Assembly (NCBI GenBank): GCA_040384645.1
Contig: JAZKIX010000134.1
Coordinates: 1 to 14,587, forward strand
Direction: 5' to 3'
Length of the DNA: 14,587 nt
Origin: JAZKIX01 sp040384645
GTDB taxonomy: Bacteria > Pseudomonadota > Gammaproteobacteria > Burkholderiales > Burkholderiaceae_D
The notes beneath the pieces are model-generated. The model searched no databases and was not told the origin of the DNA. It worked only from the letters and a program-made list of their open reading frames with translations. A program made the position numbers and the translations under genes. This document shows positions 1 to 7,806 of the stretch, one piece after another (position 1 is the first letter of the stretch; every line of letters starts with the position of its first letter).

Positions 1-109
1 GTGGCCCGTGCGCCCAGTTGAATTGCTCGATATTATCGCCAAACTGGCTGGAATTAATGGTCGCGGAGAATGCAATCCAAAGTGTGATAGCGAACAAAGA
101 AAACACCAC
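1..109 (-). CDS. ArnT/PMT-like membrane glycosyltransferase, N-terminal fragment (runs off left edge)
   Basis: Reading the minus strand into the left edge gives an open frame with one hydrophobic membrane segment (VVFSLFAITLWIAFSA). It is followed by a loop with GDNIEQFNWAHG. In ArnT/PMT-type (GT39/GT83-like) lipid-linked sugar transferases, the first membrane helix is followed by a periplasmic loop of the type 'D-N-x-E-Q-x-x-W', close to the catalytic acidic residue. These enzymes move a sugar from a polyprenyl phosphate carrier to lipid A or protein on the periplasmic face of the inner membrane. The start is uncertain. The frame is open upstream to a TGA near 268 but contains no ATG. The GTG codons at 109 and 106 are the nearest plausible starts, with no clear ribosome site, and an ATT at 154 is another option. 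Only about 36 residues are visible, so the family call rests on the loop motif and the helix. Confidence 0.5.
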   Translation of the reverse strand, partial: MVFSLFAITLWIAFSATINSSQFGDNIEQFNWAHGP

Positions 110-513
110 GGGCAGCGTATGTTTTAAGTTCTGGAGTCGGCGTTCGGAATTAATGGCAAGTCCAATAGGAAAAATGTGCGGGACGCTGTGAAGCGATAGC
201 GAGAGTCCGAATTGTAGTGGCTGTGATTGGTGCTTGAAACAGGTTTCGGTCGAAAATGCACTGACTCACGTCGCTTGCGATAGTGACTGCGACCGTTTAC
301 GTTTTAAAGGCATGTTGATTTTTAAAATTTGCCAAGGTAGAGCATGGCAGCCCATTGATAGAGTCAAATGCAATCCTATATCTGATGTGGCACTAAGTAC
401 TTGTTCTAAAACAATATTTTCCTTGCGTTGCTTGAGCTTGAACAGCAGCATTTTTAAAAAGCGACGCTATACTGAGATGTTATTGCGCCCCGCGCAAACA
501 GGAGGTCAAGCAA
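110..513. other. Intergenic region, no convincing gene
   Basis: I see no protein with recognisable composition here on either strand; the short open frames look random. The left part may hold the 5' end or leader of the minus-strand glycosyltransferase fragment. The right part is the leader of the gene at 514. A TATACT box at 468-473 sits about 40 bases before that start and could be a -10 element, but I find no good -35 at 16-18 bases from it. Confidence 0.4.
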
Positions 514-816
514 ATGACGCCAGTTCTTAGAGCAGTAATATTCGAAAGTTCCGCCGAGACTGTCCCGGATTTCGATGAAGAGTCCAATCCTTTACCCGAT
601 CCGGCAAATGCAGCAAGCCTGACCGATCGAACCGATCTGGACATCGAAGCGATCGTCAACCGCGGTTTGGCCACGGCAATTCTGGTTGATTTGGAGGCGG
701 GTGTTGCCTTCATGCGTGACAGTGGCGTGCCGATGGGCGTCGTCAGCCGTGTCTTGCTTGATCCCAGCCGCCGTCGCAACACGGATTGGCAAGGTAAGCC
801 GCATATTTCTCATTAA
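514..816 (+). CDS. Small hypothetical protein, 100 residues
   Basis: I do not recognise this protein. The start is supported by a strong ribosome site (AGGAGG at about 501-506, 7 bases before ATG). The N-terminal half is acidic (clusters around FDEESNPLPDP and DRTDLDIEAIV, roughly residues 19-50). The C-terminal half ends in a basic turn, DPSRRRNTDW (about 83-92). There is no signal peptide or membrane segment. The MRDSGVPMGVVSRVLLDP stretch resembles a short helix-turn-helix-like segment, but no DNA-binding function can be claimed from it. It stands alone, with about 270 bases of non-coding DNA after it. Confidence 0.7.
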   Translation: MTPVLRAVIFESSAETVPDFDEESNPLPDPANAASLTDRTDLDIEAIVNRGLATAILVDLEAGVAFMRDSGVPMGVVSRVLLDPSRRRNTDWQGKPHISH

Positions 817-995
817 TCAGAGAACGTCTTCCCTTGCACTGGCAAGACTACAAGCGCGACTACGTGCTGTGGCCATGTTCTGACAAGGGAAGGCGAGAAT
901 TAATACCGCCACCGTGAAAAAGTCTCTGCGATTTCGTTGATATGTGGGGGTATAGGCCAAAACCTAGTGTTAGCCGCACGGATTGATTGTGCTTG

Positions 996-1021
996 TAGAT
1001 ATACTGGCATCAGTATATTTA
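996..1021. repeat. AT-rich hairpin (11-bp stem, 4-base loop)
   Basis: ATATACTG (999-1006) and CAGTATAT (1011-1018) are perfect inverted copies around a GCAT loop. A further G-U, A-T and T-A pair extends the stem on the plus strand. It lies in the 817-1085 gap between the small gene at 514 and the acyl-CoA-binding gene, where I see no coding sequence. It could be a weak terminator for the plus-strand gene (an AU-rich tail follows) or an operator-like palindrome. The low GC content argues against a strong terminator. Confidence 0.35.
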
Positions 1022-1085
1022 ATGCTAATTTGGCTCATTCTGGCCTAAACATGCCCTCGTTCTCTATTCGCATGCGAACAGCCCA

Positions 1086-1340
1086 TCAATCTTTCAAGCC
1101 GTCAATCAGATCGATATATTGTTGCATTGCTTGTTGATTCGATGTGCCTTTCAGCTCATTCCAGGCATCCCATTTGGCGCGACCGACCATATCGGTAAAG
1201 CCAGGCCGCTCGCCACTGACGTCGCCAGCGCTAGCTTGTTTGTAAAGCGCATAGATTTGCAGCAAAGTCATGTTGTCCGGCCGTTCCGGCAGTGCTTTGG
1301 AGTCGGCTTGGGCTTGTGCGAATTGGGCTTGCAGAGTCAT
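1086..1340 (-). CDS. Acyl-CoA-binding protein (ACBP)
   Basis: An 84-residue cytosolic four-helix protein that binds medium- and long-chain acyl-CoA esters and buffers or delivers them for lipid metabolism. The length matches the family (about 85-90). The conserved ligand residues are visible: Tyr30, Tyr33 and Lys34 in IYALYKQASAGDV, Lys56 in GRAKWDAW, and Tyr75 in QQYIDLI, all in the family order. The start ATG is preceded by a GAGAG ribosome site. It lies downstream of the FKBP gene on the same strand, 155 bases away, with an inverted repeat between them, so co-transcription is not certain. Confidence 0.93.
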   Translation of the reverse strand: MTLQAQFAQAQADSKALPERPDNMTLLQIYALYKQASAGDVSGERPGFTDMVGRAKWDAWNELKGTSNQQAMQQYIDLIDGLKD

Positions 1341-1423
1341 TGGTTTCTCTCGGAATAATTAATTTCAGGCCGTTTAAATAGCGGACAACAACTAGCGGAC
1401 GGCAGGGATCACTCGGCAATTTT

Positions 1424-1484
1424 CTCAGTCGCTGCGGCACCAGCGTACCGTCGCAAGGTCAAGGCAAGCGCCGTAGTGACTGAG
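1424..1484. repeat. Inverted repeat between FKBP and ACBP genes
   Basis: The arms at 1424-1438 and 1470-1484 are 15 bases each, with 13 Watson-Crick pairs and two G-U pairs if read as plus-strand RNA. On the minus strand the same two positions are A-C mismatches. The loop is 31 bases. The flanking genes are both on the minus strand, so this is either an imperfect intergenic terminator-like structure or a structured element of a plus-strand transcript. No U-tract follows either arm. Confidence 0.4.
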
Positions 1485-1495
1485 CACGGCGTATT

Positions 1496-1852
1496 TCATA
1501 TTGCCAAAAGTTCGACCTCAAAAATCAAAGTTGCATGCGGAGGAATCACGCCGCCGGCGCCGCGCGCACCGTAACCCAATGCCGATGGAATGATCAGGGT
1601 GCGCACGCCGCCCACTTTCATGCCTTGTACGCCTTGATCCCACCCTTGAATTACATTGCCAGCGCCCAGCGGAAAGTTGAAAGGATCGTTGCGATCTTTG
1701 CTGGAGTCGAATTTTTTGCCGGCGCTGCCGTCAGGATTTTGCAGCCAGCCGGTGTAATGCACACTGACGTGTTGACCTGCGGCCGCTTCGTCGCCTTCAC
1801 CGACGATTTTGTCTTCGTATTGCAAGCCTGTTGCAGTCATGATGGTTGCCAT
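1496..1852 (-). CDS. FKBP-type peptidyl-prolyl cis-trans isomerase
   Basis: A 118-residue single-domain FKBP that catalyses cis-trans isomerisation of Xaa-Pro bonds and assists protein folding. The start at 1852 is chosen because it has an AAGGA ribosome site just upstream and gives the usual bacterial N-terminus; the frame is open further upstream but looks non-coding. The whole FKBP fold is present: VHYTGWL (31-37), FDSS (48-51), VIQGWDQGV (67-75), and the C-terminal LGYGARGAGGVIPPHATLIF region. The pocket residues Tyr33, Phe48, Asp49, Trp71 and Tyr94 are all kept, so it should be active. There is no signal peptide, so it is cytoplasmic. It is divergent from the exported unknown gene at 2105, with about 250 bases of shared upstream region. 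Confidence 0.95.
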   Translation of the reverse strand: MATIMTATGLQYEDKIVGEGDEAAAGQHVSVHYTGWLQNPDGSAGKKFDSSKDRNDPFNFPLGAGNVIQGWDQGVQGMKVGGVRTLIIPSALGYGARGAGGVIPPHATLIFEVELLAI

Positions 1853-2104
1853 GATATTCCTTTGAAAATGGATTAATAAGATTGAATAGGGAAAAACCAA
1901 CAGGCCAGATTGTAGTCCAAAGCCGGCGTATATTGCGCCTCGGCGGCTAGGACGTGCAGCTCTAATAAGATGCTTTGCGCGCAAGCCGTGCGCCAATTTA
2001 CATCAGCTTCGGTACAGTTAAAAAGAGTTATTGTTTTTATATTTTGATTCAAGAAGCAAGGTTCTGCGGGGTAAAATAGTTCTTTGCTCCCTTCTAAGAT
2101 TTTC

Positions 2105-2644
2105 ATGTTTCGTCGTTACGTCTGTGTTGTTGGAGTCCTGTTGACTGTGTTGATCGCGCCCATGGTCAACGCAACCGTCGTAGCGGTGCTTAACTCGCGC
2201 AATGTCACGATTAGTGTGCTGGATCAGGCAAGGCTCAAGGAAATGGGTTCGATTCCCATGGGCAAACAGCTTTATTGCCTGATGTCCAGGCCGGAGGAAG
2301 AAGAATCGTGTGGGGCAAGTTCAGCCGATGGCCTGATTTTGCTTGATTTTGCGACTAGCCAGACCCAAGCTTGTATTCCCGCTATTCCTGTCCCCTATCA
2401 GTATGCTATTTCACCCGACCAAATCTTCGGGAAAAACAATGAGTCAACGCTGACATTCAAAACCGGCGAAGACGTGCAACATTTCTTGCCGATCCGCAAA
2501 CAGGGTCATAGGTTTGTGTCGAATGGGCTTGCCAGCAGCGTCGGTATGCTCGATCAAATCATGCGCGAGATCGTGCTTAATAATGAGAGCCGGAATAAGG
2601 TATTGGGTCAGCATCGGTTGGCAAGGCACCTTGGATCGCCGTAA
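2105..2644 (+). CDS. Hypothetical exported protein
   Basis: I do not recognise the mature part. From the ATG at 2105 the protein has a clear signal peptide: basic MFRR, a hydrophobic core of about 14 residues, then VNA before TVVAV, so cleavage near residue 23. A TTG start at 2084 would add seven residues before the signal and is less likely. The mature chain is about 156 residues, with four cysteines: two in the YCLM and ESCG segments, one in QACIP and one in the signal region. An acidic EEEE-type patch lies near residue 65. The frame ends at TAA (2642-2644) and then stays open for another 50 codons to 2797, which may be chance. It precedes the EI24 gene by 188 bases. Confidence 0.7.
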   Translation: MFRRYVCVVGVLLTVLIAPMVNATVVAVLNSRNVTISVLDQARLKEMGSIPMGKQLYCLMSRPEEEESCGASSADGLILLDFATSQTQACIPAIPVPYQYAISPDQIFGKNNESTLTFKTGEDVQHFLPIRKQGHRFVSNGLASSVGMLDQIMREIVLNNESRNKVLGQHRLARHLGSP

Positions 2645-2832
2645 GCTTTCTTGTTTGCTGATCTGGGACAAGTGGTTCGACACCTTGTTTTTGGCAAAAC
2701 ATTTGAAACGGCTGAGGTAAACGATCAATTGCAGGTACAGGATGCGATTGGACGTGATTTTGATAGGGATTTTCGGTCACAACAATGGATGGGATAAAGA
2801 CGCATGTGTGAATTTGCCAGAAGGAAATCGCT

Positions 2833-3663
2833 TTGACCGGCGCTATCTTGCGTGCGTTTGGACGCGCACTGCTGTCGCAGATGCATGTGCGGATTTTGCG
2901 CTTGAGCGTCATTCCGTTCGTGCTGTCGGTATTAATCTGGGTAGTGATCTTGTGGTTGTTTTTGCAGCCGATGTTCAATGGGCTGCAACAGTTTTTCCTG
3001 GCCCATGATGGCTTCAAGATCAGTAGCGAAACGCTGACTTTTTTTGGCCTGGCTGCGCTCAAGACAGTGATTGTGCCCCTGATCGCGATGTGGGCCTTGC
3101 TGCCACTGATGATCTTGACGGCGCTGATTTTTATCGGTATTGCAGCGATGCCGTGGATCGTTAAACATGTCGGCGGCCGTCATTTTCCAACGCTTGAGAT
3201 GCATAACGGCGGCACCCTTGCCGGCAGTATGTGGGTTGCGTTTTCATCGTTTTTACTTTTTGCGCTGATGTGGTTTCTGACCTTGCCTTTATGCCTGATT
3301 CCGCCACTCACTTTCATCGTGCAGCCGGTGTTGTGGGGCTGGCTGACAGCACGCGTGATGGGGTACGACGCGTTGGCGGCGCATGCAACCGAAGAGGAAC
3401 GGCTGGCTTTATTGCAGGCACATCGCTGGCCCCTCTTTGCCATTGGCACCATTGCCGGCGCGATGGGAGCGATCCCGACGATGCTGTGGGTGGGCGGCGC
3501 GCTGTCAGTCGCATTTTTCCCTTTTTTGGCTGGTGTGGCTATTTGGTTATATGTGATGGTTTTTATCTTTACCGGTTTGTGGTTTGAATACTATTGTCTG
3601 GATGCACTGGCGAAATATCGGGTCAATACACCGGTCAATCGTGTGCCGATCCAGCAGCTCTAA
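2833..3663 (+). CDS. EI24 domain-containing integral membrane protein
   Basis: A 276-residue polytopic inner-membrane protein. Hydrophobic blocks lie at about 24-45, 73-107, 133-168 and 200-247, giving roughly six helices, with charged ends and a short cytosolic C-terminus. This layout and the motif region around FIVQPVLWGWLTARVMGYDAL match the EI24/CysZ-like family, in which the CysZ branch imports sulfate; other branches have no assigned substrate. The function here is not known and I do not claim sulfate transport. The start is TTG at 2833, chosen for an AGAAGGA ribosome site 7 bases upstream. The next gene, the molybdopterin-domain protein, begins 51 bases after the stop on the same strand, which suggests an operon. 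Confidence 0.85.
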   Translation: MTGAILRAFGRALLSQMHVRILRLSVIPFVLSVLIWVVILWLFLQPMFNGLQQFFLAHDGFKISSETLTFFGLAALKTVIVPLIAMWALLPLMILTALIFIGIAAMPWIVKHVGGRHFPTLEMHNGGTLAGSMWVAFSSFLLFALMWFLTLPLCLIPPLTFIVQPVLWGWLTARVMGYDALAAHATEEERLALLQAHRWPLFAIGTIAGAMGAIPTMLWVGGALSVAFFPFLAGVAIWLYVMVFIFTGLWFEYYCLDALAKYRVNTPVNRVPIQQL

Positions 3664-3714
3664 TTTTATTAAATACATCGATTGCTCTTGTAGCGCGAGC
3701 GGAAAGTGAACTGT

Positions 3715-4500
3715 ATGGCTATCGGACTGATCATCATCGGCGATGAAATTTTGTCAGGCAAACGCACCGACAAACATTTCGCGAAAGTGCTTGAATTATT
3801 GGCAGCGCGTGGTCTGCAATTGGGCTGGGCCGAATATATCGGCGACGACCGGACCCGTATCACTGCGACTTTGCAGCGCTCGTTCGACAGTGACGACATC
3901 GTGTTTTCTTGCGGTGGAATCGGCGCCACACCGGACGATCACACGCGCCAATGCGCTGCCGCAGCACTTGGTGTCGGCTTGGTGCTGCACCCGGAAGCGA
4001 AGGTGAGGATCACGCAGCGCGTCACCGAGCTGGCGGAGCAGGGCGGCACCAGACTCGATTTGAATGCCTCGCTCAAGATGGGCGAATTTCCGCTCGGCGC
4101 CGGCATCATTCCCAATCCGTTTAACAACGTGCCTGGATTTTCGATGCGCGGCGATGGCGACGCGGGGCATTATTTTGTGCCGGGTTTCCCGGTAATGGCG
4201 CATCCGATGATCGAATGGGTGCTCGATACTTATTATTCCCATTTATTCCATCAAGTGGCGTGGCAAGAAAAATCCGTGCTGGTATTCGAAACCGCCGAAT
4301 CGACCTTAACCCCGATGATGGAGGCGATCGAGGCCGAGTTTCCGTTAGTCAAGGTATTTAGCCTCCCCAGCGTAGGCGATGCGCAAACCCGCCGTCATAT
4401 TGAATTGGGCGTAAAAGGTGAGCCCGAACAAGTTGCAACGGCATTTGCTCGATTGCAAGCCGGCCTTGATGGCTTCCATGCAGAATATCAAACTGCATGA
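3715..4500 (+). CDS. Molybdopterin-binding domain protein (CinA N-terminal-like)
   Basis: A 261-residue cytoplasmic protein with a MoaB/Mog-type molybdopterin-binding domain in its first 170 residues. Visible motifs are GDEILSG (9-15), the glycine-rich FSCGGIGATPDDHT (64-77), and PGFPVMAHPM (156-165). This is the CinA N-terminal arrangement ('competence/damage-inducible protein A' in many annotations), but the C-terminal deamidase domain of full CinA is absent, so the molecular role is open. The ATG at 3715 is preferred over a GTG at 3706 because GGAAAG lies at normal distance before it. It follows the EI24 gene closely and precedes the PBP-like gene by 66 bases. Confidence 0.88.
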   Translation: MAIGLIIIGDEILSGKRTDKHFAKVLELLAARGLQLGWAEYIGDDRTRITATLQRSFDSDDIVFSCGGIGATPDDHTRQCAAAALGVGLVLHPEAKVRITQRVTELAEQGGTRLDLNASLKMGEFPLGAGIIPNPFNNVPGFSMRGDGDAGHYFVPGFPVMAHPMIEWVLDTYYSHLFHQVAWQEKSVLVFETAESTLTPMMEAIEAEFPLVKVFSLPSVGDAQTRRHIELGVKGEPEQVATAFARLQAGLDGFHAEYQTA

Positions 4501-4566
4501 TCTGTTGCGTAGGTGCAAAAGTGCCAAATCGAAACCATTGCGAAACCATCGGATTAGTGAAGACTC

Positions 4567-7500
4567 ATGAAAAATAATGTGCGTTGGCGGCGACCCAAAC
4601 GCTATGTGCACGCCATGCGCAAATTGGGTGCCAGGGCAGCATCGGCCATTTATTCACCGCGACGGAAGATTCTCCATCCGCCGTTTGAGGGCAGTCATGC
4701 GGCAGGCGCGCCACGTTCGGCCGAAGCACAACGCGCTGCATCGCAAGCCCAGCCCAAGCCGCAAGGGCCGCGCAAGCGCGCTTCGGCCTGGACTATTTTT
4801 AAGCGCGTTTTTTGGCTCACCCTATTGCTGATCTTGCTGGTGGTGGGCTGGCTGGTGCTGGAAGAGGTTCGCACGTCTGAACGACAGGCCGAGTTCTTTA
4901 GCAAGCTGGCTAAAGAAGTGTCCTTTGCCGTCAAGCCCGGTGCCAGCAATGCCATCCGCTATCCCAAGGACAGCCCTTACGACGAGCGCCTGGGTTATTC
5001 CAGCCTGCCCGATTTTCTAGGCAAGTTGCAGGCGCGGGATTTCAAGATCAGTGCGCAGGCACAAGTGAGTGCCAAGTCGATGGAACTGACCGATATGGGC
5101 TTGTTTTCGCCCTATCATGAAAAAACCCAGGTCGGACTGGCGATCTTCGATTGCCGCAAAGAGACCTTGTTTTCGGCGCGTTATCCCGAGCGGATCTACG
5201 CCGGTTTTGAAGACACGCCGGAAATCCTGATCAACAGCCTGCTCTTCATTGAAAACCGCGAATTGCTCGATCCGCGCTACCCCAAGCGCAATCCTGCTGT
5301 GGAATGGGACCGGCTCAGCAAGGCGGTATTCGATCAGGCCGTCCACACCATCAGTGGCGATCGTAAATCTGGCGGCGGCAGTACCTTGGCGACCCAGATT
5401 GAAAAATACCGCCATTCGCCCGAGGGCCGCACCGCCTCGCTCAAGGACAAGTTGCGGCAAATGGTATCGGCCACCATGCGCGCCTATCAACAAGGCGAGG
5501 ACACGACCGCAGCGCGGCGGCAACTGGTGGTTGATTACCTCAATACCGTGCCGCTGTCGGCCAAGCCGGGTTATGGCGAGGTCAATGGGGTCGGCGACGG
5601 CATGCAGGTCTGGTACGGGCGCGATTTCGCCGAAGTTAATCAAATATTAAAAAGCGGCAAGGATTTAAGCGATCCGACCGGCGCGCTGGCCTATAAGCAA
5701 GCACTCAGTCTGCTGGTGGCGCAGCGGCGCCCGTCCTATTACCTGGGTGACGACGAAAGCGATCTCGATGAGCTGACCAATTCCCATCTGCGTTTGCTGG
5801 CCGGCGCCGGCGTGATCCCGCTGCCGCTGCGCGACGCCGCGCTCAAGGTATCGCTGGAGCCATCACGCGCTGCTGCCCGTAAGAGCGTGGCCAATGTCGC
5901 CCCCAATTCCTTCGTCACGCGCAAGGCATCGACGGCGGTACGGGCGCAGTTGGCCGGTTTGCTGGGCGACTCCGGGCTGTACAAGCTGGATCGGCTCGAT
6001 TTAAGTGTCGATAGCACACTTGACGCGCAGGCGCAGCAAGCGGTGACGCGAATACTGAGTCAGTTGCGTGACAATGCCAGCGCCGAAGCGGCCGGCCTCA
6101 AGGGAAAAGGACTGTTGGAGAAAGGCGATCCAGCCAATATTATTTACAGCTTTACCTTGCTGGAACGGGGCGATAACAACAATTACCTGCGGGTGCAAAC
6201 TGATAATTTCGAACAGCCACTCGATATCAACGAAGGTGCCAAGCTAGATCTCGGCTCGACCGCCAAGTTGCGCACCTTGGTCACCTATCTCGACATCATC
6301 GCCCAACTGCATGCGCGTTACAGCGCACTGGATGCCGACGCCTTGCGCAAGACTGTGATCGACCCGAAGGACGTGATATCTCGCTGGGCGATCGATTATA
6401 TTTTGCGCAATCCGGGCAAGGACATGCCCGCAATGCTGGATGCGGCCTTGGAACGGCGTTATTCCGCCAACCCGGCAGAAGGATTCTTCACCGGTGGCGG
6501 TATGCACACCTTCAACAACTTCAACAAGGAAGACAATAATCGCATCCTGTCGGTGCGCGAGTCCTTGCGCCATTCGGTCAATCTGGTGTTCGTGCGCTTG
6601 TTACGCGACGTGGTGCATTACTACATGTTCCAGACGCCGGGATCGTCAGCCAGCCTGTTGCACGACGCCGACGACCCGCGCCGCGAAGGCTATCTGAGCC
6701 GCTTTGCGGATCGCGAAGGCCGCGATTTTTTATATCGGTTCTATCGCAAATACCAAGGCAAGAGCGCAGCCGACGCCGAAGCCCTGCTGCTGCAAGGGAT
6801 GCGTCCGACACCGGTGCGCCTAGCCAGCGTGTTCCGCACTATCGCACCGGACGCGCCCTTGAGCGAATTCGTCACTTTCCTCAAAGAAAATCTGCCATCA
6901 CAAAATGAAGTGAGTCCAGAAAAAGCCGCCAATCTGTACCAGCAACACGACCCGGCCGGCATGTCGCTGGCCGATCGCGGCTATCTCGCCACCGTACATC
7001 CGCTGGAACTGTGGATCGTCGGCTACCTGCGTAATCATCCGACCGCGACCATGGCGCAAGCACGCGATGCCAGTGCCGATGAGCGGCAAGTGGTGTATAG
7101 CTGGCTGTTCAACACCAACCGCAAGCATGCGCAAGACAGCCGGATTTTAGGCTTGCTGGAAGTGGAAGGCTTCTTGGAAATCCACCGGCAATGGAAACGC
7201 ATGGGTTACCCCTTCGATTCACTGGTGCCATCCTATGCCACCGCCTTGGGCGCCTCGGCCGACCGACCAGCAGCCCTGGCCGAATTGATGGGCGTGCTGG
7301 TCAACGGCGGCGTGCGCAAACCGAGCGGACGGATCGCTTCGCTCCATTTCGCCAGCGCCACGCCGTATGAAACCATCTTGCAGCGCAACCCCGGCAAGGG
7401 CGAGCAAGTTTTGCCCAAAGAAGTCGCCACCGCAGTCCTGGCCGCGATCCGCGACGTGGTCGAGCAAGGCACTGCGCGCCGCGTCAAAACCGCGTTCGCC

Positions 7501-7806
7501 CGCGCCGACGGCAGCGTGATCCCGGTCGGTGGCAAGACCGGCACCGGCGACCAGCGCTACGACGTCTACGGCGCGCGCGGCGTGTTGATCGAATCGCGTT
7601 TCGTCAACCGGTCGGCCACCTTTGTATTCAATATCGGTGAACGCTTCTTCGGCAGCATCACTGCCTACGTCCACGGCCCGCAAGCGGAAAATTACAGCTT
7701 CACCAGCGCCTTGCCGGTGCAATTGCTGAAAGTGCTGGCGCCAAGTCTGATGCCGCTGGTCGATCCGGCGGAAGGTGCGACACAAGCTAAACGCTGTGGC
7801 GGGTAA
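4567..7806 (+). CDS. Large class A PBP-like protein (divergent GT51 + transpeptidase)
   Basis: A 1079-residue inner-membrane protein with a long basic cytosolic N-terminus (about 1-78), one membrane helix (about 79-98) and a large periplasmic part. A GT51-type region spans roughly 190-395: IENREL (Glu229), GGGSTLATQ (269-277), VVDYLNTVPL (321-330) and a VNGVGDGMQVWYGRDF segment. A penicillin-binding transpeptidase domain follows, with SxxK at Ser564-Lys567 (GSTAKL), SxN at Ser670-Asn672 (HSVNL) and KTG at 990-992 (GGKTGTGD). Class A PBPs polymerise and cross-link peptidoglycan. The transpeptidase triad is complete. The GT51 part is degenerate: the usual EDxxFxxHxG is ENRELLDPRYP, and the position I align to the second catalytic Glu is Gln298. 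The SxN-KTG spacing is about 318 residues, well above the usual, so there is a large insertion at about 690-890. It is about 300 residues longer than ordinary class A PBPs and may be mainly a transpeptidase or structural protein. Confidence 0.88.
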   Translation: MKNNVRWRRPKRYVHAMRKLGARAASAIYSPRRKILHPPFEGSHAAGAPRSAEAQRAASQAQPKPQGPRKRASAWTIFKRVFWLTLLLILLVVGWLVLEEVRTSERQAEFFSKLAKEVSFAVKPGASNAIRYPKDSPYDERLGYSSLPDFLGKLQARDFKISAQAQVSAKSMELTDMGLFSPYHEKTQVGLAIFDCRKETLFSARYPERIYAGFEDTPEILINSLLFIENRELLDPRYPKRNPAVEWDRLSKAVFDQAVHTISGDRKSGGGSTLATQIEKYRHSPEGRTASLKDKLRQMVSATMRAYQQGEDTTAARRQLVVDYLNTVPLSAKPGYGEVNGVGDGMQVWYGRDFAEVNQILKSGKDLSDPTGALAYKQALSLLVAQRRPSYYLGDDESDLDELTNSHLRLLAGAGVIPLPLRDAALKVSLEPSRAAARKSVANVAPNSFVTRKASTAVRAQLAGLLGDSGLYKLDRLDLSVDSTLDAQAQQAVTRILSQLRDNASAEAAGLKGKGLLEKGDPANIIYSFTLLERGDNNNYLRVQTDNFEQPLDINEGAKLDLGSTAKLRTLVTYLDIIAQLHARYSALDADALRKTVIDPKDVISRWAIDYILRNPGKDMPAMLDAALERRYSANPAEGFFTGGGMHTFNNFNKEDNNRILSVRESLRHSVNLVFVRLLRDVVHYYMFQTPGSSASLLHDADDPRREGYLSRFADREGRDFLYRFYRKYQGKSAADAEALLLQGMRPTPVRLASVFRTIAPDAPLSEFVTFLKENLPSQNEVSPEKAANLYQQHDPAGMSLADRGYLATVHPLELWIVGYLRNHPTATMAQARDASADERQVVYSWLFNTNRKHAQDSRILGLLEVEGFLEIHRQWKRMGYPFDSLVPSYATALGASADRPAALAELMGVLVNGGVRKPSGRIASLHFASATPYETILQRNPGKGEQVLPKEVATAVLAAIRDVVEQGTARRVKTAFARADGSVIPVGGKTGTGDQRYDVYGARGVLIESRFVNRSATFVFNIGERFFGSITAYVHGPQAENYSFTSALPVQLLKVLAPSLMPLVDPAEGATQAKRCGG

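Noticed and set aside
50..156. 11-base direct repeat (GGAATTAATGG at 50-60 and 146-156)
   Set aside because: It is too short, and both copies fall in or near one open frame as Ile-Asn codons, so it is probably coincidence.
234..530. 98-residue plus-strand frame overlapping the gene at 514
   Set aside because: No ribosome site, random composition, and overlap with a gene that has a strong ribosome site.
2577..3062. 161-residue minus-strand frame
   Set aside because: It is antisense to the EI24 gene and the end of the exported unknown, with no domain or signal.
5017..5643. 208-residue minus-strand open frame
   Set aside because: It is antisense to the GT51 region of the PBP-like gene and shows no recognisable motif.
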